Assembly: GCA_020205615.1 (NCBI GenBank)
Contig: CM035163.1
Location: forward strand, 42,790,189-42,854,188
Source of the DNA: Panax quinquefolius
Taxonomy: Eukaryota > Streptophyta > Magnoliopsida > Apiales > Araliaceae
Reading direction: 5' to 3'
Length of the DNA: 64,000 bases
This document shows positions 33,686 to 44,469 of the stretch, in pieces. Position numbers and translations under genes: made by a program. The notes beneath the pieces were generated by a model that was not told where the DNA came from, did no database searches, and saw only the letters and a list, made by a program, of their open reading frames with translations. Every line of letters begins with the position of its first letter. The first letter of the stretch is position 1.

Positions 33686-35153
33686 TTTGTTTTATTAGTA
33701 TTATTAATGTAATAAAAGCGGAAAAGCTTTTATATAAAATAGAATACTTTTATAAAGTTATTTGTTTTATTAGACTATAAATAGAATATATTATATTACT
33801 ATTATCGTATATTTTTTGCATAGTAATTTTTTTTATATAAAATGAGAATACTTTTATAAAGTTATTTGTTTTTATTAGATAATAATTAGAATATATTATA
33901 TTTTATTATGCATAGTGTTTTGCATAAATGCTGCGTAGTGTTTTGCGTAGTAAAATCTTTTTATATAAAAGCAGAATACTTTTATAAAGTTATTTGTTTT
34001 ATTAGACAATAATTAGAATATATTATATTTTATTATGCATAGTAAATGCATAGTGTTTGCATAGTAAAATCTTTTTATATAAAACATAATACTTTTATAA
34101 AATTATTTGTTTTATTAGACTATAAATAGAATATATTATATTTTATTTAAAAGATTTTGTTTTATTAGAATATTTTATTAATCTTTGCATAGTAAATCAA
34201 TATGGACCGATCATTTAAAAAAGTAAATCAATCCCATTCATTCATGAATTAGTTACTATTTAGTCCATTCTCCTATAAATAGAAGCTCATTCCTTCATTA
34301 TTTCTTACTGAATGTACTAAAACTCTAGAGAGAAACTATAGAGAGAAAGAAGAAAAATATTCTGCTTACTTCACTACTCCTAGATCCAGGTTCCTTCTAA
34401 GGTAAGGGATATTATTTGTTGTACTTGTAAGGGGTATTATTTCTTTCAGTATTCATGAAGAGAACTTCATTATTCCATTCTTTATTATTACATTTGGAAT
34501 AACATGTATCACGTGAGCTACCCTATACTTGGTGAAATTCTTACATTATTCCATTCTTTATTATTATGTTAGAATAACTTTTGTCTATCTGGCAATCTGC
34601 ATATACATGGTGAAATTCTTGATTATTCCATATTTTATTATTTTGTTGGAATAACTTTGTATGCTCAAGTATCGCATACATGGTGAAATTCTTCTATTAT
34701 TCCATTCTTTATTATTACATTGGAATATCACATGCAATGCGTTTACGCATGACTGGTTCCATTATTTATTATTACATTGGAATAACTTTTGCTGCATGCG
34801 ATTATCGCATGCTTGGTGAAGTCTTCATTTATTTCATTCTTTATTATTACATTGGAATATCACATCTGCAGCGTTATCACATTCTATTAAATAGTGTGCT
34901 AATAAATGTATTGAGGACTTATTTCATATTATCACATTCTTTATTTATCGCATGAACATGTTTTTATTATTTTATGAAATAGTGTGATAATAAATGTATT
35001 GAGGACTTATTTTGAGTTTGAATACTGTCTTGAAGACAATATTTGTATTAAAACTCACAGCTCATTTTGTATATTTAAAATTGTATTTGTATTCTGTACC
35101 ATGTTTTTGGCGACTCAGAATAGGTGATGTACACCTATTTTGGGGGCGTTACA
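32943..35153 (+). repeat. E3 3' LTR (2211 bp, internally deleted)
   Basis: Starts TGTGAGACCCCAAAT and ends GGGGGCGTTACA. It lacks about 1 kb present in the 5' LTR: after the 58-bp array it jumps to the region of AATAGTGTGATAATAAATG. A 40-bp direct duplication of that phrase (about 34890-34925 and 34978-35012) sits at the scar. An (AT)n run is at 33645-33682. Confidence 0.9.
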
Positions 35154-35158
35154 AAGAA

Positions 35159-35745
35159 TCCATTCAAACAAACATGCAAAATAATTTAAGGATTCGTCTG
35201 AAGGACTGAACTAACACACAAAACTAAACACGTCATCGTTACCCATAACTGTTCGCTCCCAAGAGCTGAACAAATTAAACTGAACTCCATTAAAACATGT
35301 TTGCCCAAGGGGCTGAACATCCACCTAAACACCATAAAAATATGTTCTCCCGAAGGGCTGAACATTAAACCAAACTCTATAAAAACTTATTTTCCCAAAG
35401 AGCTGAACATCCAACCAAACTCCATAAAAACATGTTCGCCTAAAGGGCTGAACATCTAACCAAACTCTATAAAAACATGTTTTCGTAAAGGGTTGAACAC
35501 CCAACCAAAATCCATAAAAACATGTTCGCCAGAAGGGCTGAACATCACCAAACTCCATAAACACATGTTTGCCCATAGGGTTGAACATCCAACCAAACTC
35601 CCTAAAAACATGTTCACCCAAAGGGCTGAACACCCAACCAAACTCCATAAAAACATGATCGCCCAAAGGAATAAACATCACCAGTTCGCCCATACGGTTG
35701 AACATCTAAACAAACTCCATAAAAACATGTTACTTGAAAAATTTG
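35159..35745 (-). repeat. 45-bp coding-length minisatellite
   Basis: About eleven units of 45 bp, consensus (plus) AAACTCCATAAAAACATGTT then CGCCCAAAGGGCTGAACATC. Unit length is a multiple of three. The minus strand is open for 126 codons (35705-35325) as a 15-residue repeat such as MFNPMGKHVFMEFG; a second frame gives QPFGRTCFYGVWLD. Units differ by substitutions, with two shortened. It lies between E3 and the first LTR-like copy. I do not recognise it as a protein family, and it may be plain satellite DNA. Confidence 0.85.
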
Positions 35746-35778
35746 AACCTGAAAAGTAGTATGCATACAAGCCAATCA

Positions 35779-37623
35779 TGTATGATTATAAAGCATATTA
35801 TTTGTAAACAATATTATTCATTTATGAATAAAAGTATTTATTTACTAAAGGCATTTAATTTATCTACATGGTATTGTTTTAATATTATGTGATAAACTCA
35901 TAGTTTTAACCAATGCTTTTAGAATCATGATGAGATCATGCTAATGAGATCTAAATTCTTAGATAGCTTAAAAATAAAATGGTCTAATCATTTGGATTAC
36001 TATAAAGGGGATTAGTGAATCTGGATAGATTGGTACATACGTTGCTTGTTCATTGGATGTGGATGATTGATCTCATGATAATTTGTATGGAGACACTAAA
36101 GCAAGTATATAGGTGCTTATGGGAGAATAATTTCACCGAAGCATTGGCTAGATAAGGAATACCTAATGGAGTTTTACTTGCCGGTCGATAGGAATTTACG
36201 AAGTGATAGTAGTCTGGTGATCCTTGAGACTTGAGATCATTAAAGTATCTTGTGTATAATGAAATATACTTTGACTTATTCCTTAAGACTCTTAGGGTAT
36301 ATCAAAAGGATATGCTTGGGGTGTAATAAGTTATATATGAAGATAATGAATGATCAATAGAGAGTCTACATACAGTAAAATATATGATATGTCTATGTGA
36401 TTCGATAAATGACAACCTAGGAATCCTTGGCCAAGGTGAAATAAAATTACAAAAGAGTTTCTAATTTGAATTTATTCGAGTTGTGCATTTGAGAATCGAA
36501 ATACATATAATTAAATAAAATAAGACTTGATAGTAATTTCATGTCTTATATTTAATTAGGACATTTTATGGTGGAAGGATTGAATTATCACGGTAACTAT
36601 TTACTTAAATGTTCTTTTATGCTAATGTTAAAATCTATATTATCTGAAAAGTTGTTGATCGCTAAGGAGGCTTATCCTTATTATAGAATAAATGTTATTT
36701 ATTTAAATAAATTAATAGTCTAATTAATTTATTTAAGTAAGATTATAATTTTCTAATTGATTTATTCACGGTTGGCTTAATATGGAGAACCTTAAGGGTC
36801 ACACCATAAAAGGAAGAATATTATTTAAGAAGTAAATGACATAATTATAATAATAAGTTAAGTTGATTTAATTTAATCTATGGTGATAGAATAAATTAAA
36901 TAGCTTAATATTTATTATTTTGAAAATATTAAATATAAATTACTAAGAGGAGTCTTATTATTATTATAACTATTATTATTAAGTTAATTCCTAAATTTAT
37001 TTGGGAATTAATTAATATTAGTACTCTCAAATATTCATAATAAGAATAGGAGGCTAATTAATTAAAAATTTAATTAATTATTAAGTAATGAGATTGAGAA
37101 GTCTAATTAATTAAAGGAGTTTTATTAATTAAATAAAACCCAATTTCTAAATTGTTTAAAAGGGATCCTAAATCTATAAATAAGAAAGTCTTTTTTATGA
37201 TGAGAGGGTGAAAAAGATACGCTCTTTATTTTTCTAAGAGTTGGGAGAGAACACATTTTCTATCGTAGATAGGAAAAACTAGGGTTTAGCAAAACACCCT
37301 TCTTCTTGAGTTTTGTTCTTCCTTGGTGGATCACCTCTAGAAGCCAAACGCTTGGGTGGCTAACGTTGATCGAAAGGAAGGAATCAATTAATTAATCCTG
37401 CGTATTCAAGGATAACCACGAAGGACTAGGAGTTGAACTTGTACTTGAGGCTCGAATCTTGAGGGTATGATTATAATTCTCCTACTCTTTTATTGATTAA
37501 TAATCAAACAAAAGAACGATCATGGTTTATTATTTGTAAGAAAATTTTAAAATCCAAGTTTATTATGCTTCTATTTCGTTTATGTAATTTGATTGCATGT
37601 TCATGTTTCTAGCAAACCTAACA
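35779..37623 (+). repeat. LTR-like repeat, copy A (about 1.85 kb)
   Basis: Collinear with 44690-46533. It ends GCAAACCTAACA immediately before GTGGTATCAAAG, an initiator-Met-type primer site, so this is a 5' LTR of a second retrotransposon group, perhaps Copia. The left end is uncertain; TGTATGATTATAAAG at 35779 is a candidate. CTATAAATAAGAAAG near 37174 is a TATA candidate, with a GGTGGATCACCTCTAGAAGCC leader downstream. AT-rich palindromic TTTAATTAATTA runs fill 36700-37130. Confidence 0.75.
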
Positions 37624-37624
37624 G

Positions 37625-37636
37625 TGGTATCAAAGT
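37625..37636 (+). other. Primer binding site after LTR-like copy A
   Basis: TGGTATCAAAGT directly after the LTR end CTAACAG. It differs from TGGTATCAGAGC at two positions. Confidence 0.7.
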
Positions 37637-38569
37637 CAATCTTGTGCTAATTATCAATCTTTGTGATTCCAAGTATGTAAAATATGCGATTGGATGAGAT
37701 TCTTTGGCAACACGAAAATTTTCTGTTCTGCGATTGGGCGCATCTGCACCGCCTCCGGTTAAATCTTGAAGCCTTGACTTTTGCTGAATTACCTAGATCT
37801 AGTTTCCTGGTTGAACAGTTCATTCTGGCCAGTAACTTCGATTTATTATGGGCGAATGCGTCGTTACTTGAAATCGAGTTTTGCCTTTGAAGCGCTGTTT
37901 GCACACAACCCGATTCATTTTGGTAGAAGTGAGTCCTTAAATGTAATCTGAAAAACTTTTATTTTTCTTCAATTAAAATAAATGGTTTATTTAATTGATA
38001 AAAGGTTAAAATAAAGGAGTTTATTTTATCTGAAATATGATTTCATATTGCTAAAATTAAAGAGTTTAATTTGGATTTGGTTTTTTGATTAAAATAAAAG
38101 AGTTTATTTTGTTTCAAAACTAAAATTTAGGAAACTTTTGCCCATTAAATTGATATTGATGCATATATGGAATGAATTTATTATTCATGAGATAATATTA
38201 TTTATTAATGCATATGTTGGTATGTATGATATTAAATGAGATTGATTATGGACTATTGACCAATGTGATTAGATTTTATTTTAGTTGGATGCATGAATGT
38301 ATGAGTTTTTATTAAATGGGGTCTTCATGTACCTGCTCGTCTTCTCTAAATTTTCTCAATGTGAATTCTATCTCATCTATATACTTCCCTCGATCTTGCG
38401 ATAAATGTTTCTATTTTTATAAATATATTTGTAATGAGAATAGTTATAATTAATTTTGAAGAATTGGAGACAAAGAGAAAGGAGCACTTGAAGACCCATT
38501 TTGTAATAGAGCAGGGTTTAAAAGTAATAGTTATGTTTAAATTTAATTCTTGCACCCTAGGGTAAACTT
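37637..38569 (+). other. Interior downstream of copy A, no recognisable gag or pol
   Basis: A short less AT-rich block (37684-37890) is open for 68 codons in both strands but matches nothing I know. After 37930 the DNA is AT-rich, with three imperfect copies of AAATAAAGGAGTTTATTTT (about 38010-38120). Either a non-autonomous element with a non-coding interior or a truncated one. Confidence 0.5.
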
Positions 38570-38601
38570 TTGGTTCACTTGGTGGTTAAAGTGAACCAAA
38601 C
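38570..38601. repeat. Perfect 12-bp hairpin
   Basis: TTTGGTTCACTT (38570-38581) and its exact complement AAGTGAACCAAA (38590-38601) flank an 8-nt loop. An (AT)n run at 38633-38667 follows shortly. CTAG directly after the stem recalls Helitron ends, but the spacing is wrong. Confidence 0.75.
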
Positions 38602-38628
38602 TAGAATAAAGTTCATAATCAATGACCC

Positions 38629-38669
<41 letters not shown>

Positions 38670-38723
38670 GAGTTGGTTCAAAAGCATAAGTTTTAAATAG
38701 CATAAGTTTCTTAAGTAACATAA

Positions 38724-39008
38724 CTATATAAAGGCCTTTCTTATCGCGTCTTTTTAAAAAAAACCCAAATCTCGCTTTAGTAAAGAGCTCCTCTCTCATC
38801 CAAATAATCGTGCCTAGGTTCTGCAAACCGAGAATCGCGCCCAAATAAATGCCCTAATCGAGCTCTTCTCCCCAAATGCTTCTAAGATTTGCGATTTAGG
38901 CGAAATTTGGCCGAGAATCGCGATTGTGAGATCCCAAATCACAAGCCCTAGCTTCTGCGTTCTCTCTTCTCTCCAACCCAGACGGAAGCAGAGCCAAATC
39001 AGGTATGT
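38724..39008 (+). promoter_or_regulatory. Promoter-like segment with leader and splice-donor-like site
   Basis: CTATATAAAGG at 38724-38734 is a strong plant TATA box. About 30 bases downstream begins a leader rich in CCCAAATC and TCTTCTCTCC tracts that keeps many CG dinucleotides (GAATCGCG twice), unlike the CG-poor repeats around it. At 39001-39008 AG then GTATGT forms an excellent 5' splice site. This could be the first non-coding exon of a host gene, but the scaffold gap begins 65 bases later, so no coding sequence can be seen. It could also belong to an unknown element. Confidence 0.4.
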
Positions 39009-39072
39009 GTTTAATGAGTTCCTATGTTTAATAAGTTCTTCTATGGGTTTCTCTCACCATGGTCATTTATAA

Positions 39073-39172
39073 NNNNNNNNNNNNNNNNNNNNNNNNNNNN
39101 NNNNNNNNNNNNNNNNNNNNNNNNNNNNNNNNNNNNNNNNNNNNNNNNNNNNNNNNNNNNNNNNNNNNNNNN
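39073..39172. other. Scaffold gap (100 N)
   Basis: Exactly 100 N, a conventional placeholder, so the true size is unknown. On its right E4 LTR sequence begins mid-LTR (39173 matches 43644). Roughly 3 kb of E4 3' LTR is therefore missing or collapsed here. Frames drawn across it are meaningless. Confidence 0.98.
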
Positions 39173-40174
39173 GAAGAAATTTTTTCCAAATTCCAAACGA
39201 AAAAATGACCAAAATCTGCATACGGATAAGTTTTCTAATTTCCTTCTCTTCCTTTCTTTCTTCCTTTCCCATAATTCTCCACTAACTCTCTCTCTTCCCC
39301 ACTTTCTTCTCTTACCCCCACCACTTCTTCCATACACACACACACACAAATACGCATATATATATATATATATATACATTAAAATATTTACAATTATTAA
39401 ATAATTCTAATTCTATCTTCTCTCTTCCACTTCATCTATTTATAAACCATGAATTTATTGTAAAAATATCACCATCAATATATTATTAAAATAATATATT
39501 TAAATGAATTATTTTATCGTAAAAAGATAAAATATTAATTTTCAACAATTGTCATTTTAAAATTTTTCTCCATCTATATCCATATAAAATTAATATTTTC
39601 CTCATCATATGAATCAATAATTAATTATTCACAAATAATATTACGTAATCATAATATTGACAACGAGCGGTTCAGGAAAGAGGGGCTTTCCAATAAGGAT
39701 CTCTCTTCTTCGTAGCGCTTGATTAGGTGACCAAACCTCTCCTGAGCGAACTTTCTAGACATTGCCAATAATGTTTTCTAATAATATTATTCAGATAATA
39801 TGAATTATTGCTCTGATAATGAAAAATCTTTGTGTAATGACAATTATTGAAACAACAATGATATAAAATATCAACGTAGCAATTATTAAATCAATAAAAT
39901 CTTTGAGCGATAATTACTGTAACAATTATTGAGTAGTGCGCTTCTTACGAAAAAAAATTATCATGCTTCATGAATAGTACTCGTGAATAGTAACTCGTGA
40001 ATAGTAACTTTCGTGAATAGTAACTTCGTGAATAGTAACTCGTGGATAGTAACTCATGAATAGTAACTCGTGAATAAGTAACTCATGAATAGTAACTTCG
40101 TGAATAGTAACTCATGAATAGTAATTAAAAAAAAAATTGAATACTTTTATTTCATAAAATTCGAGGGTCTTACA
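39173..40174 (-). repeat. E4 3' LTR, truncated by the gap
   Basis: The first 1.0 kb of the LTR, collinear with 44689-43644. It includes an 11-unit 14-bp array at 39966-40125. Confidence 0.9.
39966..40125 (-). repeat. 14-bp minisatellite, E4 3' LTR (11 units)
   Basis: Units of TCGTGAATAGTAAC alternating with TCATGAATAGTAAC. The 5' LTR array at 44470-44643 has 12 units. The alternation is a CG to CA difference. Confidence 0.88.
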
Positions 40175-40669
40175 ATCTCCCTACTTATGAAATTTAAGTC
40201 CCCGAAATTTACGTACTGCAGTATTTCAAAGAGTTGAGAATACCTTGTTTTCATTTCTTTATTCTATCTCCCATGTCATCATGATTTCTCCATTGCTTCA
40301 TCTCCTCGGTATTTGGATATCATTCTAGAATACTGACTTAAAAACAAGGGTTAATTTAACAAATTAACATATCACATAATATCCGATATTATGACCGACC
40401 AACAAATAAGCTTAGGTAGGACACACTAGCGAAGGATTTACTCGTCTCTCCCTCCTAGTTTACTATTCTCCGATCTCCGCAGGAGATCATATCCTAAGCT
40501 CGATACCAAATGTAACTCGGACACCAACTTGTGTCAACACCTCACATTGATACTATCGGTTTGCCATGCAGAGCGGCGTCCCCTACGAGAGTGCGGCGGT
40601 GCATCCCCCATCAACAGGAAGTCACCAGCGAGAGGCTCGGGGCTCTTTACTTATAGCTCTGATACCAAA
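40175..40669 (-). other. E4 interior (495 bp, non-coding)
   Basis: Minus strand from the primer site at 40667-40656 (TGGTATCAGAGC, a perfect 12-base initiator-Met match) to the polypurine tract at 40190-40175 (TCATAAGTAGGGAGAT). A second junction lies inside: GAGTTACA (40518-40511) followed by TGGTATCGAGC (40508-40498), so about 155 bp including the shared cassette sit between two primer sites. After the second site the text matches the E1 leader (GATATGATCT, CTAGGAGGGAGAGACGAG, GTGTCCTACCTAA). No gag or pol remains. Confidence 0.85.
40521..40650 (-). other. Shared cassette next to the E4 primer site
   Basis: Inverse, diverged copy of the block at 31985-32137 in E3. It is GC-rich for this window and keeps many CG sites. 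Confidence 0.7.
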
Positions 40670-40842
40670 TGTAACGACCCCAAAATAGGTCCATTCCATC
40701 CAACCCATTCTGAGTCGCCAAATATATGGTACGGAAAATAACTACAACTTTATTACAACAATTGTCGTGCAAAATACAACAACACATATGCTGTGAGTTT
40801 GGATGCAAATATATACCAACTGTAGCACCTCACAATGGTACC

Positions 40843-41295
40843 TTACATAAATGTATAGTCAAAAACTGTTTTAGAAATTAGAATCTTTGGGAAGTGCTCA
40901 AGGAAACCTTCATACATGGGAGGCCATGCTTTTAGGTTATGGTAGATATCATATGGCCACAGAATTATCCTTGGTTGACCCAATAAACCCCAAAGAAAAA
41001 TGAGAAGATTACTATCATATTCTTCCCAATGGTGAGTCTTCTCTTGACATATTATTATCTCCACTGTCTCTAATTGGGTATTATACTCCAAACAAACACC
41101 AAGATTATATAGGTAGTGCTTGTAAATATACTCAGCAAGTGGATGAGCACAACAATGTCTTATGATGACACGAGGTTGTATGTCATTAGACATCTTGTAT
41201 GATAGTGGCAAAACACCCTTCCAAGTTAAATTCACCTCACCCTCAACATCTATAGACCACCATTCTATTCCCTCGCTTATCCCCGCTCGACCCAA
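40843..41295 (-). CDS. Unidentified open frame inserted in the E4 5' LTR
   Basis: Minus strand, 150 codons. The first 15-20 residues translate LTR sequence; the foreign part starts near VEGEVNLTWKG and runs cleanly to TAA at 40845-40843. It reads like a real globular protein: rich in Trp, His, Cys and Tyr, with WKGVLPLSYKMSNDIQPRV, IIRHCCAHPLAEYIYKHY, EKTHHWEEYD, FLWGLLGQPRIILWPYD and HFPKILISKTVFDYTFM. It has no stops while its surroundings are full of them. I do not recognise the family. It may be a captured host exon, in element orientation and close to the LTR end. A natural start codon is not evident. Confidence 0.5.
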   Translation of the reverse strand: MGRAGISEGIEWWSIDVEGEVNLTWKGVLPLSYKMSNDIQPRVIIRHCCAHPLAEYIYKHYLYNLGVCLEYNTQLETVEIIICQEKTHHWEEYDSNLLIFLWGLLGQPRIILWPYDIYHNLKAWPPMYEGFLEHFPKILISKTVFDYTFM

Positions 41296-41727
41296 ATGCT
41301 ACACTTTTTATTAATAGAAAAGGAATTGTGAAACAAAAGGGTGAGCCAACTAGCTCGATAAAGAATATTATGACTAAAGATAAATAAATTATCAATAGTC
41401 TTCATCGATGTAAATCGTAGATTTAGAACATATGGTAGATGATAAAACTTTTCAACCCATAGTTGCGGTGAGAATGAGCGATCCATTAGAAGAGTCGAAT
41501 AGACCATAAAATCTATTATCTTCTCCGTGTTAAAAGTCCACCAACAATGTTTTATCCTGTAACATCAATCAACAATTCCCATCCCACAATCACGTGTATA
41601 ACTCATAATCGTAATTGTAGTTCTAAATTCCTTTCCTCATCGAAGACAAAGATAATTTTCATCACTTGTCTTTACGAAACATCAAAAGATCATGGTTATA
41701 CCAAATCACATTTCACTTCATAATCAT

Positions 41728-42010
41728 ACTAATAAATTCATCTTTTGCACTACGGGCCAAAGATATTCATCAACAGTTCATCTTTACACTACATGCTAAA
41801 AGATATTCAACAACGTCATCTTTGCATTCTGAAGCCAAAGATATTCATCAATAATTCATCTTTGCACTTCTGGTAAAGATATTCAACAACAGTCGTCTTT
41901 GCATTCTGAGCAAAAGATATTCATCAATAATTCATCTTTTGCACTACAGTGCTAAGATATTCATCAACAAGTCATCTTTGCACTTCTGAGCCAAAGATAT
42001 TCATATATCA
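41728..42010 (-). repeat. 38-bp array in E4 5' LTR (seven units)
   Basis: Units (plus) of TTCATCTTTGCACT, a variable GGGCCA-like core and AAAGATATTCATCAACA. Same family as 481-615 in E1 with more units. Confidence 0.85.
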
Positions 42011-43834
42011 AAGAAATACATAATCATCTCGGAAGTTATATAACAATAATTATAACCATGTTGATCAATTCACCTTTGCACTTAAGCTAAAAATATTCAA
42101 TTGTAAATTCAATGGTCATGATCATACCGATTCAACAATTCAACTTTTGCACTCTCGGCCAAGAGAACCTATGGTCACGATCATACCAATAATCTACCCA
42201 TCTTTACACTCAAGTCGAAGAGAATATCATCATTAGGGTTATAAGAATGTTATATAAAAACAATATAATCAAAACATGGTTTTAATTTCAAGAGTAAGAT
42301 TCATAAATCAATGATAATTTGGTCGGAGAAGAAACCAATTTATCGTGAATAGTACCAAATGTTAAATACGTAGTATGCATCATCGTGCATAAATAACTCT
42401 CGACCTAAAAGATAAAGTTTCATAATAAAATTCATATCCATATTTATAACACCTTAATCCAATTGTTATAAATCACTTAGAAATCTCATAATCTAATATT
42501 ATTAATATTATAATAATATTTTAATTATTTTTAAACTTATAAACAATTTAATTAAATTGTTTACACTTTACTAATTAATGCATTTAATCATCATAAAATG
42601 CCAAACTCATAAGATTTCATCACCAATAACCAAAACCCTCATCAAAAATCTGCATATACCTCTATATATGATTCTCAAGCCATAAAATCATATTTTCCAA
42701 TTTTCTTACTTCATATAATATATTTAATTCATTTACTCATAACTAGAATATTTTCATGAAAAATACCAAATTAGTTCCAAAAATATTTCTTTTAAGGGAT
42801 TTAGCATAACATAGTTCCATATTGAACATATATTTTTCTCTAAATTTTAAAAATTCATTTACTATTTTTCTAATGGCCAAAACCATAGAATATTTAAACA
42901 TTTATCATAAATTATACTTTTATCCAAAATTCTGAAATTTACATGGTATATTGATATTATATAGATGTACTCCCAATAAAAATTTCATCAATTTTGGAGT
43001 TAATCACAAGGAGTTATAAGCGGTTACTTTTAAAATAGTCTTTTCTCATAAAATTCATAACTCTCAATCTAACATCCAAAAATCGCCATTTTGGACACAA
43101 TCTAAAACTCATCAAAATATCATTTCAAATTTTTCCGAATTTTTGAAGGTTCGGAAAAATTTGAAACTAAAAACATAATAACCACTTAAAATCCTTTACT
43201 ATCCCTTACCACAAAAGCGATGATTGATTGGAATAACGCCGAAACTAAACTTGCACCGTATAGCAATACTCAAAGTATACTCAAAATACTCACAAGAATA
43301 CGCTCGATAATATAGAGAGAAAAACTTTTACGTGTGATTTTCAATTCTAACCTTAAGCGCTTTATTTATAGGAAAATGCTTAGAAACATGAAAGGAGACT
43401 AAATTAATAAATTATTATTATTATTATCCTCGCCTCCTCCTTGGAAAATCGCAATCCAAATGACCCTCCACTCTTGAAAAAAACAATTCAAAGACATGCA
43501 TTCAATTACCAACCAAAAAGTGGGGCCCGCCTCATTTAAAAATTATTTTATTTTCTGAAACTTCAACAATTCATAGAAAATAAACCGGTTATCAGAAAAA
43601 TACGAATTCTATATCCATTCTGCCTGAAATCGAATTCTCTACAACTTTCGAAGAAATTTTTCCAAATTCCAAACGAAAAATGACCAAAATCTGCATACGG
43701 ATAAGTTTTCTAATTTCCTTCTCTTCCTTTTCTCTTTCTTCCTTTCCCATAATTCTCCACTAACTCTCTCTCTTCCCCCACTTTCTTCTCTTACCCCCAC
43801 CACTTCTTCCACACACACACACACAATATCATAC

Positions 43835-43874
<40 letters not shown>

Positions 43875-44469
43875 TAAAATATTTACAATTATTAAATAAT
43901 TCCAATTCTATCTTCTCTCTTCCACCTCATCTATTTATAAACCATGAATTTATTGTAAAAATATCACCATCAATATATTATTAAAATAATATATTTAAAT
44001 GAATTATTTTATCGAGAAAAGATAAAATATTAATTTTCAACAATTGTCATTTTAAAATTTTTCTCCATCTATATCCATATAAAATTAATATTTTCCTCAT
44101 CATATGAATCAATAATTAATTATTCACAAATAATATTACGAGAATCACAATATTGACAACCGTGCAGCTTCCTGTTCAGGAAGAGGGGCTTTCCAATAAG
44201 GATCTCTCTCTTCTTGGCCGCAATTAGGTGACCAAACCTCTCCTTGAAGCGAGAACTTTCTGCACATTATCGATAATGTTTTCTAATAATATTATTCGGA
44301 TAATATGAATTATTGTCTCCGATAATGAAAAATACGTGTAATGACAATTATTGAAACAACAAACAATATAAAATATCAACGCAAAAATTATTAAATCAAT
44401 AAAATCTTTTGAATAAAGAATTACTTGTAACAATTTATTGAGTAGTGCCTTCTTCACGAAAAAAAAATA

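Larger units (their letters stand above)
27893..35153 (+). mobile_element. E3: internally deleted Tekay-like element
   Basis: Two LTRs flank an interior of only 2.2 kb, against 4.8 kb in E1 and E2. Compared with E2 there are three deletions: the gag N-terminus (join near 30945), RT core to RNase H (join near 32252) and integrase core (join near 32590). Primer site, two zinc knuckles, protease, integrase GPF motif, chromodomain tail and polypurine tract remain. The 5' LTR lacks its first 150 bp, so no target duplication can be checked; AAGAA follows the 3' LTR. It could only have moved with proteins supplied by a relative. Confidence 0.9.

Noticed and set aside
37684..37890. 68-codon frame after LTR-like copy A as a gag start
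   Set aside because: No Gag motif, open on both strands, and no continuation downstream.
38570..38608. Helitron 3' end (hairpin plus CTAG)
   Set aside because: CTAG follows the stem immediately instead of about ten bases later, the next base is A, not T, and no TC start or helicase is seen.
39024..39404. Open frames running through 39024-39404 on both strands
   Set aside because: They cross 100 N and an (AT)n tract; the protein is an artefact.
39966..40125. CRISPR-like array
   Set aside because: 14-bp units without unique spacers inside a plant LTR; simple minisatellite.
41277..41507. Minus-strand open frame of 76 codons beside the captured frame in E4
   Set aside because: Its DNA aligns with the conserved distal LTR block of E1-E3 (GTCATAATATTC, GCTAGTTG-GCTCACCC), so it is LTR sequence read by chance.
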